Shown here piece by piece: positions 43,362-50,978 of a stretch of DNA of 64,000 nucleotides. A model generated the notes under the pieces. The model was given only the letters and a program-made list of their open reading frames with translations, did not search any database and had not been told where the DNA came from. Source of the DNA: an uncultured Clostridia bacterium. GTDB taxonomy: Bacteria; Bacillota; Clostridia; Oscillospirales; CAG-272. Each line of letters opens with the position of its first letter. Position 1 is the stretch's first letter. The stretch spans positions 152,182 through 216,181 of the forward strand of contig CAMJPL010000001.1 in the NCBI GenBank assembly GCA_946407735.1. Direction: 5' to 3'. The position numbers were made by a program, and so were the translations under genes.

Positions 43362-44339
43362 GTGAATAATATCAAAACATCGGCTTATGCCGCCGCTCTG
43401 CTCATATCCGCCGCCTGTCTCGCGTCATGCGGCGCCGCCGCCGGGGACGAGACGTTTTCCGGCGTCATCACGGGTCTGCCGTACGAGGAAGAAGCGGTAT
43501 ATCAGTCTCAGGGCGAGTACGCCGATACCGCCGCCGCCGTCCCCGCCGCGACCGAAGCGCCGCAGACACAGGCTCCGCAGACACAGCCGGCCGACGCGAA
43601 CATAGTTACGGTGTCGGCCGATCCACAGCCTCAGCAGACCGCGGCTCCGGCGGCTCCCGCCGCTCCGGCGCAGACGTCGTCTTACTCGTCAGTCGCGCCG
43701 GACGCGCTGCTCGGCGAGACCGAGGACGCCGGTCAGGAGTACATCGACAGGATCATCTTCGTTGGCGACTCGACGACGTACGGCCTGAAGCCTTACAGGA
43801 TGCTGTCGGGCGGCAAGGAGACGAAGCAGGTCTGGACCCCGGCGAGCGGGACGCTGACGCTGTCGTACGCCACGATAACCAAGATCGTCTATCCCGACGA
43901 CGGGAGCGAAAAGCTGATAGCCGAGGCGGCCGGGCTGAAAAAGCCGGAGCTTATGTACATCACCCTCGGCGTGAACGGCGTTTCGTTCATGGACGAGGAT
44001 TACTTCAAAAGCGAGTACGGCAAGCTGATAGACGCCGTGAAGGAGCAGAGTCCTTCGACGGTGATCGTCCTGCAGACGATCTTCCCGATCGCACGCAACT
44101 ACGCCAGCCAGTCGCAGATAAACAATACGAAGATCACGGCGGCGAATCAGTGGATAGCCGCTCTCGCTCAGGAAAAGCACGAAAAATACGGGGACGTCTG
44201 GTTCCTTGACACCTACTCCGTCCTTGTCGGCTCGGACGGCTGGCTCCCCGACAGCTATCAGAACGGCGACGGCCTCCACTTCAACGAGATCAGCTTCGCC
44301 GTCGAGCTCGAGAACATCAGGAAGCATAAGGTGCCTTGA
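43362..44339 (+). CDS. SGNH/GDSL-type hydrolase lipoprotein
   Basis: A 325-residue secreted lipoprotein. The GTG at 43362 is chosen because GGGGG lies 8 nt before it. The signal peptide ends in lipobox C-L-A-S-C. A Pro/Ala/Gln/Thr linker (to about residue 110) precedes an SGNH domain with block I V-G-D-S-T-T-Y-G, block III around T-L-G-V-N-G-V, and block V D-G-L-H-F-N. The conserved Ser, Gly, Asn and Asp/His are visible, so it is probably an active esterase or acetyltransferase at the cell surface. It may finish O-acetylation or deacetylation of an exopolysaccharide together with the divergent MBOAT enzyme (inference). Confidence 0.87.
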   Translation: MNNIKTSAYAAALLISAACLASCGAAAGDETFSGVITGLPYEEEAVYQSQGEYADTAAAVPAATEAPQTQAPQTQPADANIVTVSADPQPQQTAAPAAPAAPAQTSSYSSVAPDALLGETEDAGQEYIDRIIFVGDSTTYGLKPYRMLSGGKETKQVWTPASGTLTLSYATITKIVYPDDGSEKLIAEAAGLKKPELMYITLGVNGVSFMDEDYFKSEYGKLIDAVKEQSPSTVIVLQTIFPIARNYASQSQINNTKITAANQWIAALAQEKHEKYGDVWFLDTYSVLVGSDGWLPDSYQNGDGLHFNEISFAVELENIRKHKVP

Positions 44340-44345
44340 TCATAT

Positions 44346-44428
44346 CGGGGAGGAGAGAAACCTTTTCTGAAGAAAAGGTTTCTCTCCTCCCCGAACCCCA
44401 CCTCTTTTCCAAAAGACTTTTGCTACAG
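44346..44428. repeat. palindromic element with perfect 23-bp arms
   Basis: Arms at 44346-44368 and 44371-44393 are perfect reverse complements around a 2-nt centre. They contain GGGGAGGAGAGAAACC and are followed by GAACCCCACCTCTTTTCCAAAA. The form resembles dispersed REP-like palindromes of gut Clostridia. It could also act as a terminator for the SGNH gene. Only one copy was noticed in this window. Confidence 0.7.
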
Positions 44429-44443
44429 AAAAGGATTATTGCC

Positions 44444-44923
44444 ATGAAAAAAATCGCCGTTTTGCTCGCATCCCTCATCCTTCTCGCCGCCTTCGCGTCA
44501 TGCGGCGGCAGCTCCCTGCCGGAATACACCGCCCGCGAGATAGCCGACGAATTCGACAAACATATAGCCGCGGTAAACGACCTCGGCGAGCCGGGAGACG
44601 ATTATCTTTCCGCCGTCGTCGGCGTCGATCCCGCCGGAGTCGACGGATATGTGCTCAAGCTCCAGGTGGCCGGGACGGGCGCCGACTCATACGGAGTGTT
44701 CGTGATGAAGGACGGCGGCGACACCGCGTCCGTCCGCGACGCTCTCACGAAGTACATCACCGACATTCAGACCAACTACTCGAACTTCAACTATCTCCCC
44801 GAGGAGGAAAGCAAGATCATGAACGCCGAGATCTGGTCGGAGGGAAAGTACATTTACTTCGTGGTCCTCGGCGACGCCGAGAGAAACAGCGTGAACGAAG
44901 CCTTCAAGTCGATGATGAAGTGA
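44444..44923 (+). CDS. DUF4358 lipoprotein
   Basis: A 159-residue secreted lipoprotein: signal peptide with lipobox F-A-S-C (Cys20), then a compact domain with Y-T-A-R-E-I-A-D-E-F, a central beta segment V-D-G-Y-V-L-K-L, and Y-F-V-V-L-G-D-A at the end, as in DUF4358. Function unknown; these proteins are common in Clostridia. The ATG at 44444 follows AAGGA by 8 nt; the frame is open upstream through the palindromic element but that part is not coding-like. No separate promoter was recognised, so read-through from the SGNH gene past the palindrome is possible. Confidence 0.82.
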   Translation: MKKIAVLLASLILLAAFASCGGSSLPEYTAREIADEFDKHIAAVNDLGEPGDDYLSAVVGVDPAGVDGYVLKLQVAGTGADSYGVFVMKDGGDTASVRDALTKYITDIQTNYSNFNYLPEEESKIMNAEIWSEGKYIYFVVLGDAERNSVNEAFKSMMK

Positions 44924-44954
44924 CGGCCGCACGGCGGAACATCTGAATAAAGGA

Positions 44955-44992
44955 AAAAGCCTCACCGGAGCCTTTGCCCCGGTGAGGCTTTT
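44955..44992. terminator. bidirectional terminator between the DUF4358 gene and metA
   Basis: AAAAGCCTCACCGG paired with CCGGTGAGGCTTTT, with A/T runs on both sides. Confidence 0.9.
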
Positions 44993-45022
44993 CATATCGC
45001 TTGTATCGCCGCTTTCTGTCTG

Positions 45023-45937
45023 TCAGATGCTGTCGATGTCAAACGGCGTCATTTGGTAGACGAAGTGGTTGAGCCAGTTGGAATAGAGCAGGCTCGCGTG
45101 CGCGCGCCATGTGCAGACGGGCTTGTTCTCGGGATCGCCGCCCGGGAAATAGTTGTACGGCAGGGCGATGTCGAGCCCCTTGTCGCGGTCGCGGAAGTAC
45201 TCGCGCGCGAGGGTGTCGGCGTCGTATTCGCTGTGGCCTGTGATGTAGAAGCGGCGGTTGTTCTCGTCGGCTATGATGTACGGTCCGGCGATATCCGAGT
45301 ACGCGACGATCTTGAGCTCGCGCACCTTCGCTATGTCCTCGCGCCTGACCTCGGTATGGCGGGAGTGCGGGGCGTAGAACTTCTCGTCGAAGCCGCGCAC
45401 CAGCGGATGGCGGGGAAGCTCGACCTTGTGCGGGAAGACGCCGAACATCTTGGAGCGCATCTGGTGCTTCGGCACGCCGTAGTGATAGTACATCGCCGCC
45501 TGAGCCGCCCAGCAGATATGGAAGGTGGAAAAGACGTTGGTCTTCGACCATTCCATGATCTCGCAGAGCTCGTTCCAGTAGTCGACCTCCTCGAACGGGA
45601 GCTCCTCGACCGGGGCGCCGGTGATGATCAGGCCGTCGAACTTCTCGTTTTTCACGTCGTAGAAGTTTTTATAGAAGGCCGCCATATGCTCGGGGTTGGT
45701 GTGCGTCGACTTGTGCGAGGCGGTGCCGAGCAGCGTCAGCTCGAGCTGCAGCGAGGTGTTCGACAGCACCCTTATAAGCTGCGTTTCGGTGGCGATCTTG
45801 GTCGGCATGAGATTGAGTATCGCGATCCTGAGCGGACGGATGTCCTGATGCTCGGCGCGGTATTCGTCCATTACGAATATGTTTTCTTCCTCGAGTGTGG
45901 CTCTCGCCGGGAGAGCCGAGGGGATTTTGATGGGCAT
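45023..45937 (-). CDS. metA: homoserine O-acyltransferase MetA, predicted acetyl-CoA-specific
   Basis: A 304-residue MetA enzyme for the first committed step of methionine synthesis. The nucleophile is Cys142 in F-H-I-C-W-A-A-Q-A-A. Residue 111 is Glu (G-A-P-V-E). In the characterised MetA proteins Glu at this position goes with acetyl-CoA use and Gly with succinyl-CoA use, so O-acetylhomoserine is the predicted product. The C-terminal F-Y-I-T-G-H-S-E-Y-D holds the conserved His/Glu pair. AGAGGA precedes the ATG. It is monocistronic, with a long foldable leader that is not a SAM-I riboswitch and contains a 46-codon frame. Confidence 0.95.
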   Translation of the reverse strand: MPIKIPSALPARATLEEENIFVMDEYRAEHQDIRPLRIAILNLMPTKIATETQLIRVLSNTSLQLELTLLGTASHKSTHTNPEHMAAFYKNFYDVKNEKFDGLIITGAPVEELPFEEVDYWNELCEIMEWSKTNVFSTFHICWAAQAAMYYHYGVPKHQMRSKMFGVFPHKVELPRHPLVRGFDEKFYAPHSRHTEVRREDIAKVRELKIVAYSDIAGPYIIADENNRRFYITGHSEYDADTLAREYFRDRDKGLDIALPYNYFPGGDPENKPVCTWRAHASLLYSNWLNHFVYQMTPFDIDSI

Positions 45938-45964
45938 TTTGATTCCTCTTGATATTATGTCATT

Positions 45965-46105
45965 TCATTGTCCGGCGGTGATGCCGGAGGAGTGCGCGGA
46001 TGCGGTGTATTCACCCGGCATGCGTGATGAGACTTTGCGCGGAAGAGCTTGAGCTGCGCCCATCATTGACGGACTCCGCGTCCGCGAGCAGTAGCAGCGT
46101 CTCAT
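45965..46105 (-). CDS. candidate 46-aa leader peptide upstream of metA
   Basis: An ATG at 46105, preceded by AAGGGGG about 10 nt away, opens 46 codons ending in TGA 27 nt before the metA start. The translation begins M-R-R-C-Y-C-S-R, has tandem Met at 14-15 (S-P-S-M-M-G-A-A-Q), another Met at 29, and ends H-S-S-G-I-T-A-G-Q. It is Arg/Ser-rich and not membrane-like. Met-Met and Cys codons before a methionine-synthesis gene would suit control by ribosome stalling. The same DNA folds into stems, so the frame could instead be incidental. No homology could be tested. Confidence 0.4.
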   Translation of the reverse strand: MRRCYCSRTRSPSMMGAAQALPRKVSSRMPGEYTASAHSSGITAGQ

Positions 46106-46134
46106 CTTATCATCGCCCCCTTCATTCTTTGATT
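45972..46134 (-). promoter_or_regulatory. structured 5' leader of metA (possible attenuator or unassigned riboswitch)
   Basis: The leader (~200 nt from the predicted start site to the ATG) contains a closing stem GATGAGAC/GTCTCATC (46099-46106 with 46026-46033), an inner stem GCTGC/GCAGC (46094-46098 with 46053-46057) and a hairpin CGGAC-N5-GTCCG (46070-46084). Downstream, ATGCCGG (46015-46021) can pair with CCGGCAT (45981-45987), or the latter can form CCGGC-N6-GCCGG (45972-45987); these are mutually exclusive. It lacks SAM-I and T-box consensus sequences and a terminator T tract, so control would be translational if it is real. Confidence 0.45.
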
Positions 46135-46140
46135 GTCAAT

Positions 46141-46169
46141 ATTATATCAGATATAACGTGAAAAATCAA
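46141..46169 (-). promoter_or_regulatory. sigma-A promoter of metA
   Basis: TTGATT, 17-bp spacer, TATAAT reading leftward. The -35 overlaps a 15-bp palindrome AACATCATTGATGTT (46167-46181) that also touches the stop codon of the upstream gene. Confidence 0.75.
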
Positions 46170-46180
46170 CATCATTGATG

Positions 46181-48403
46181 TTATATTTGAGATGCGGGAT
46201 CCTTGTCCGTCTCATTTACGAGTCTGTCCAGCATTTCGAGCGATCTCTTCGTCTCGGCGTTTTTCCACGCCGCCATCTCGTCGTTGAAGACGTATTCCAT
46301 CGACGCCTCGAAGCCGATGCTGCTGTCCTGCCGCCAGTATTCTACGGCGGCGTTCGTGTTTTCCGTCTCGTCAGCGGCCGTGCGGCGCATGAATCCGGCG
46401 AGGGCGTCTACGGAGTATGGCTCTACCCCTATCGCGGCGTAAAGCTCGCCGTCGCATCCGTGAGTCTCCCCGGCTTTCAGCGCGAGGAGCAGGCGCTTGG
46501 CTATGTTCCACTCCATGACGTGACGCGCGGTGATATAGGTGCGGCAGATGAATCCGGCGTTCGCCGTCTGCCTCGATATCTCGCTTCCGCATCCGGCGCC
46601 GATATCGGCGGCGGCCTTTTCGAGCAGCGCCAGCCCCTCCCTGAACAGCTTTTCCACCTCTCTCACATGGCGGAGGCGGAGCAGCGAGCGCTTCGGGTCG
46701 CCGAAGACGCCGTCGGGATAGACCGGATTCCATATCGCGTCGCCGCCGTGCATCGCCCACGACACCGACGGCAGCTTTATATCGTCCTTTGTCTGGCAAA
46801 GCAGCAGCGGATAAGTCGGGCCGCAGCGGTAGGGGCCGTACTGGTCGACGTTCGACGCGACGACTTTTGATATCCCCTCGCTGAACAGCCTCCACGCCTC
46901 GATAGCGTCGCCGGCCTTCTCCTTCCAGTCTCGGCGGGCGATCATTTTCAGCATCTCGTCGTCCGGGACGGCGTTCGTCATGAAGGCGTTGCGGGAAAAC
47001 TGACTCAAAAACGACGGGAGCCAGCCGTAATGGTGATCCTCCATCAGCCCGGCGAGACCGTACAGCTCATGCGAGCGGCGAAGCCCCTCGTACCGCTTCT
47101 GCCACTGCTGAGGCACCGGCAGATAGGGCGAGGCTCCGTTGTCCCATGTCCGCCCGCCGGTGTTGCACATCGTGTACAGGCGGATCCCGAGCTCATGCGC
47201 CTTTTCCGCCTCGCTGACGAACACCTTTGACGGGCCGGGGAAAGATATCGAGTAGTCGTCTATCCGGTAGTCGGCGCCGTTCTCGTCGGTGAATATCTCC
47301 CACATGTCGAAGGTGACAAGAAGCGAGATGTCGCGGGGAAGGTTCTCGATCAGCCTGAGCCGCTCCTCGCGTCCGACATATCCCCAGTTGTACGTCCAGA
47401 AGACTATGTCCGCTTCCGGGCTGTACCGCCTTATCGTGTTTTTCACCATATTCACGAGATCGGGGTAATCCGAGCAGGGGTACCAGCCGGGGGACGGACG
47501 GGTCTCTCCCTTGGGCTTGAGCTGTATGCGTATGCCCGACGTATGCTCGTCCCTCGACGGGAACTCGAAGGTCTCGCCGACGAAGATTATCCCCTTTATC
47601 CCGGGGCAGTCGCGGAACATCTTCCCGAACGATGCGTCGTAATACTCGGCGGCACCGGGATCGCATGGGTGGACGTCGCATTTTATATGGCTGTAAACGT
47701 AGACGTCGAGACCGTAGCCCTCAGCGCGTCGGACGAGATCGGCGTAATCGCAGTACGCCCTGCTGCTTCCGGGCCAGAGCCCGTCGGGATCGGTGAAGCC
47801 GTGCAGCGACATGTCGGGATGCCCGGCGTAGACTATCACGGCGTCCATTCCGGCGTGGGCGGCGGCCGCGAGGAAGCCGTCCGGGAAGGTGTCGAGCTCG
47901 ACTCCCGAATGAGTCATGCGCGGCGAGAAGAGCGGCGCGTGCTCGGCGTCTTCGGCCGCCATCCTGCCGTCACCCCGCATCCTGAGGCATTCCTCGATAT
48001 AATAGACGCCCTGCGCCGTGCCGCGTTCGGTCTTCCCGATTACGGTGATGTGATCGTCGGCGGCGGTTATGCGGTACGCCGCCTTCATGTCGGATTGTAT
48101 TATCCCCGCCCCCGTATTGTCCTCGCAGGCGAGGATGATCTTTTTCGATGGGGAATCAAGCTCGGCCGCGATGTCGCCGGTCCTGCGGACGCGGATATAG
48201 ACTCCGAAGGCGTCGGCGAGAAAGCGGCAGAGATCGTATGTGTAATACCGAATAAGCCGCGAGCCGCTTTCGGGCGCGACGATCTCCCAGCCGCCGTCAG
48301 GCCTGCATGACGCCGGCGCATCGGCGTTCGGCGTCGGCGACAGCCGGGTGACCGATGTAAAGTCCCGGGCGCGAAAATCGTAATCGTGTCTTCCCATGTT
48401 CAT
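46181..48403 (-). CDS. GH20/GH67-like glycoside hydrolase
   Basis: A 740-residue cytoplasmic protein (no signal peptide). Residues about 1-130 look like the GH20b/alpha-glucuronidase N-terminal alpha/beta domain (I-I-L-A-C-E-D, G-K-T-E-R-G-T-A-Q-G-V-Y-Y-I-E-E-C-L-R-M-R). A TIM barrel follows (P-R-M-T-H-S-G-V-E-L-D; Y-S-H-I-K-C-D; I-I-F-V-G-E-T-F-E-F; F-W-T-Y-N-W-G), then a helical C-terminal region. The Glu in V-G-E-T-F-E-F is a candidate catalytic residue. Family and substrate remain uncertain: hexosaminidase-, glucuronidase- or related activity. It has its own promoter and is divergent from an esterase gene, which suggests joint action on a substituted glycan. Confidence 0.7.
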   Translation of the reverse strand: MNMGRHDYDFRARDFTSVTRLSPTPNADAPASCRPDGGWEIVAPESGSRLIRYYTYDLCRFLADAFGVYIRVRRTGDIAAELDSPSKKIILACEDNTGAGIIQSDMKAAYRITAADDHITVIGKTERGTAQGVYYIEECLRMRGDGRMAAEDAEHAPLFSPRMTHSGVELDTFPDGFLAAAAHAGMDAVIVYAGHPDMSLHGFTDPDGLWPGSSRAYCDYADLVRRAEGYGLDVYVYSHIKCDVHPCDPGAAEYYDASFGKMFRDCPGIKGIIFVGETFEFPSRDEHTSGIRIQLKPKGETRPSPGWYPCSDYPDLVNMVKNTIRRYSPEADIVFWTYNWGYVGREERLRLIENLPRDISLLVTFDMWEIFTDENGADYRIDDYSISFPGPSKVFVSEAEKAHELGIRLYTMCNTGGRTWDNGASPYLPVPQQWQKRYEGLRRSHELYGLAGLMEDHHYGWLPSFLSQFSRNAFMTNAVPDDEMLKMIARRDWKEKAGDAIEAWRLFSEGISKVVASNVDQYGPYRCGPTYPLLLCQTKDDIKLPSVSWAMHGGDAIWNPVYPDGVFGDPKRSLLRLRHVREVEKLFREGLALLEKAAADIGAGCGSEISRQTANAGFICRTYITARHVMEWNIAKRLLLALKAGETHGCDGELYAAIGVEPYSVDALAGFMRRTAADETENTNAAVEYWRQDSSIGFEASMEYVFNDEMAAWKNAETKRSLEMLDRLVNETDKDPASQI

Positions 48404-48433
48404 GATCCCGTCTCCGTTTCTGGCTTTTTCAAC

Positions 48434-48462
48434 ATTATATCATACGCCGCCCCCGATGTCAA
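48434..48462 (-). promoter_or_regulatory. consensus promoter of the 46181-48403 glycosidase gene
   Basis: TTGACA, 17-bp spacer, TATAAT reading leftward, with TATGA before the -10. Confidence 0.83.
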
Positions 48463-48497
48463 GAGCCGGAATCGGTGCAAAAAATCCTTCGGCGTAC

Positions 48498-48526
48498 TTT
48501 ACATCGCGCCGCGCTTGTGATATAAT
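48498..48526 (+). promoter_or_regulatory. promoter of the esterase gene
   Basis: TTTACA, 17-bp spacer, TATAAT with TGTGA before it. Confidence 0.8.
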
Positions 48527-48559
48527 AATACAAACGCGTATGATACGGAGGATTATATC

Positions 48560-49354
48560 ATGGATATAAAGCTTTGGGAAAACGGGACTCCCCTGTTCGA
48601 CGAGTCATTCGGCCAGCCTGAGCCGACACTTACCCCATTCCTTCTGCCGACATATAAGGAAGGACAGACGCACGGCTGCGTCATCGTCTGTCCGGGCGGC
48701 GGATACAGCGGGCGCGCCGAGCACGAGGCGTGGCCGATAGCGAAGATGCTCAACGAGGGAGGCATATCCGCCTTCGTGCTGAACTACCGGGTAAGCCCCT
48801 ACCGCTATCCCGCCGAGCTGTATGATATCCAGCGGGCCGTGCGTCTCGTCCGCTTCCGCGCCGGAGAGTTCGGCATAGACCCCGATAAGATCGGCGTGCT
48901 CGGCTTCTCAGCCGGAGGGCATCTCGCGACAATGGGCGTCACTCAGTACGACGGCGGACTCGACTGCGGCGACGAGATCGACAAGGTCTCCTGCCGTCCG
49001 AACGCCGGGATCCTCTGCTACGCCGTCATATCGCTCGGCATCAACACGCACGGCGGCTCGCGCGACAACCTGCTCGGCAGACCGGCCGATCCGGATCTCG
49101 TAAGGAAGCTGTCGGGCGAGCTGGCGGTAAAGGACGACTGCCCGCCGGTCTTCATGTGGCATACCGCCGAGGACGGAGCCGTCCCGGTGCAGAATTCCCT
49201 CAATATGGCCCTCGCGCTGAGGGAAAAGAATATCCCGTTCGAGCTCCATGTCTTCCCGCACGGCGCTCACGGGCTCGGCCTCGCGCCGTCGATGCCGGAT
49301 GTCGCCCAGTGGTCTTCCCTCTGCGTCAACTGGCTCAAGGGACTCGGATTCTGA
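48560..49354 (+). CDS. alpha/beta-hydrolase esterase (BD-FAE / acetyl-xylan-esterase-like)
   Basis: A 264-residue serine esterase: oxyanion-hole motif C-P-G-G-G-Y at about 39-44, nucleophile elbow G-F-S-A-G-G-H near 118, acid residue in T-A-E-D-G-A-V-P and histidine in H-G-A-H-G-L. The overall form is that of the bifunctional feruloyl/acetyl-xylan esterase type common in rumen and gut anaerobes. It has no signal peptide, so it would act on imported oligosaccharides. ACGGAGG lies upstream of the ATG. It is divergent from the glycosidase gene at 46181-48403, suggesting shared use of an esterified glycan (inference). Confidence 0.88.
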   Translation: MDIKLWENGTPLFDESFGQPEPTLTPFLLPTYKEGQTHGCVIVCPGGGYSGRAEHEAWPIAKMLNEGGISAFVLNYRVSPYRYPAELYDIQRAVRLVRFRAGEFGIDPDKIGVLGFSAGGHLATMGVTQYDGGLDCGDEIDKVSCRPNAGILCYAVISLGINTHGGSRDNLLGRPADPDLVRKLSGELAVKDDCPPVFMWHTAEDGAVPVQNSLNMALALREKNIPFELHVFPHGAHGLGLAPSMPDVAQWSSLCVNWLKGLGF

Positions 49355-49445
49355 ATCTGATAGCCGGACGGAGGCGTTTCGCCTCCGTCCCGGTCGGAGC
49401 GCCCTGAGGATAAGCGCATTTAATAAAAAATTAACCTGATATTTC

Positions 49446-49474
49446 TTTATTATATCGCCCGTGGGTGATATAAT
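49446..49474 (+). promoter_or_regulatory. promoter of the metK transcript
   Basis: TTTATT, 17-bp spacer, TATAAT with GTGA before it, 41 bp ahead of the riboswitch. Confidence 0.75.
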
Positions 49475-49514
49475 ATGTACAGCAAAATCATCTTGCGGCC
49501 GCGCCAGGCGCGGC

Positions 49515-49606
49515 TTCTTATCAAGAGCGGCGGAGGGACCGGCCCTGTGAAGCCCGGCAACCTGCCCTAAAAAGGGAAAGGTGCCAATTCCGGAGAGATG
49601 AGAGGT
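49515..49606 (+). promoter_or_regulatory. SAM-I (S-box) riboswitch
   Basis: The conserved S-box core is present: CTTATCAAGAG, GGAGGGAC, GGCCCTGTGAAGCCCGGCAAC, AAAGGTGCCAATTCC and GATGAGAG closing P1 (CTTATC/GATGAG). It binds S-adenosylmethionine and, when occupied, should favour the downstream terminator, shutting off metK when SAM is plentiful. Confidence 0.96.
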
Positions 49607-49693
49607 CGAGCGGTCTTACGCCGAATGTTTCCGCCGTGCTGCGGCTGTTTTGAGCCGTCTGAATGCGGCGCGGCATAATAACGACACTTTTTC

Positions 49694-49723
49694 AGCTCCC
49701 CCGGATCCGGAGGGCTTTTTTTG
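49694..49723 (+). terminator. riboswitch-controlled terminator of metK
   Basis: A C-rich arm paired with CCGGAGGG, then seven T, 50 bp before the metK start. Confidence 0.75.
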
Positions 49724-49773
49724 CGCCTTTCCGGGTCCTCTGCGCCTTATCATACATGACAGGAGAATTTATC

Positions 49774-50943
49774 ATGGCGTCAAGAAGACTTTTTACCTCC
49801 GAATCGGTAACGGAGGGGCATCCGGACAAGCTATGCGACAGGATCTCAGACAGCGTCCTTGACGCTATGCTCGCCTCCGATCCTTTCGCTCGCTCGGCAT
49901 GCGAGACGACCGCCACCACCGGCGTCGTTACCGTTATGGGAGAGATAACCACATCGGCGGATATAGATATCCAGAAGATCGTCCGCGAAGCCGTGAGGGA
50001 GATAGGATACGTCTCGTCCGACATCGGCTTCGACGCCGAAACCTGCGCCGTTATAAACATGATCCACGCCCAGTCCCCGGACATCGCCATGGGCGTCGAC
50101 CGCTCGCTCGAGAGCAAGGCTGGCGAGATGACCGACGGCTACGACATCGGAGCCGGGGATCAGGGTCTCATGTTCGGCTACGCCTGCGACGAGACGCCGG
50201 AGCTCATGCCGCTGCCGATATCGCTTGCGCACCGGCTCGCCAAGCGCCTTACCGAGGTGAGGAAGAGCGGGCTCCTGCCTTATCTTCGTCCCGACGGCAA
50301 GACTCAGGTCACGGTCGAATATGAGGGCGGCGTTCCCGTCGCCGTCGACACCGTCGTCGTCTCGACCCAGCATTCGCCGGATATGCCGCTCGAGAGGATA
50401 AGGAACGACATAATCGTCAACGTCATAGACCCGGTGATCCCGGAAGCTCTGCGAAGAGACGGGATGAAGATCTTCGTCAATCCCACCGGACGCTTCGTCA
50501 TCGGCGGCCCGATGGGCGACAGCGGGCTTACCGGCCGGAAGATAATCGTCGACACCTACGGCGGCTATTCCCGCCACGGCGGCGGCTGCTTCTCCGGCAA
50601 GGACCCGACGAAGGTCGACCGCACCGCCGCCTACGCCTGCAGATATCTCGCGAAGAACATCGTCGCGGCCGGATACGCCTCGAGATGCGAGCTGCAAGTA
50701 GCCTACGCCATCGGCGTCGCCCGTCCGGTGAGTGTCATGGTCGACACCTTCGGCACCGGCAGATATCCCGACGAGACGCTCGAGAAGGCAGTCGAGGCCG
50801 CCTTCGATCTCCGCCCTGCCGCCGTCATAGAGGCTTTCGATATGCGCCGTCCGATATATTCCCCGCTCTCCGCCTACGGTCACATGGGGCGCGAGGATCT
50901 CGGCGTGCCGTGGGAGAAGCGTGATCTGGCGCTCAGGCTGTGA
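49774..50943 (+). CDS. metK: S-adenosylmethionine synthetase
   Basis: A 389-residue MetK (normal length) making SAM from methionine and ATP. Signatures: [13 protein letters not shown] near the N-terminus, [11 protein letters not shown], and the phosphate-binding G-G[12 protein letters not shown]. The ATG at 49774 follows AGGAG; the frame is open 37 codons upstream through the riboswitch terminator, which cannot be coding. It is controlled by the SAM-I riboswitch. recD2 begins 35 nt after its stop and is probably co-transcribed, an association of convenience rather than pathway. Confidence 0.97.
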   Translation: MASRRLFTSESVTEGHPDKLCDRISDSVLDAMLASDPFARSACETTATTGVVTVMGEITTSADIDIQKIVREAVREIGYVSSDIGFDAETCAVINMIHAQSPDIAMGVDRSLESKAGEMTDGYDIGAGDQGLMFGYACDETPELMPLPISLAHRLAKRLTEVRKSGLLPYLRPDGKTQVTVEYEGGVPVAVDTVVVSTQHSPDMPLERIRNDIIVNVIDPVIPEALRRDGMKIFVNPTGRFVIGGPMGDSGLTGRKIIVDTYGGYSRHGGGCFSGKDPTKVDRTAAYACRYLAKNIVAAGYASRCELQVAYAIGVARPVSVMVDTFGTGRYPDETLEKAVEAAFDLRPAAVIEAFDMRRPIYSPLSAYGHMGREDLGVPWEKRDLALRL

Positions 50944-50978
50944 GAGAGGGCATGATAGTCGGGCCGCTGAGGTGAGAT

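Larger units (their letters stand above)
49355..49773 (+). other. 419-bp gap before metK: promoter, riboswitch and terminator
   Basis: After the esterase stop there is about 90 bp without clear signals. The metK promoter, the SAM-I riboswitch and its terminator then fill the rest; no further gene was seen. Confidence 0.8.

Noticed and set aside
44336-44443. Longer N-terminus of the DUF4358 lipoprotein
   Set aside because: The extra 36 codons run through the palindromic element and would bury the signal peptide; the ATG at 44444 has an SD and a proper lipobox.
45938-46140. SAM-I riboswitch or T-box upstream of metA
   Set aside because: The S-box core present before metK is absent here, and the T-box sequence TGGNACCGCG and a following terminator are missing; kept only as an unassigned structured leader.
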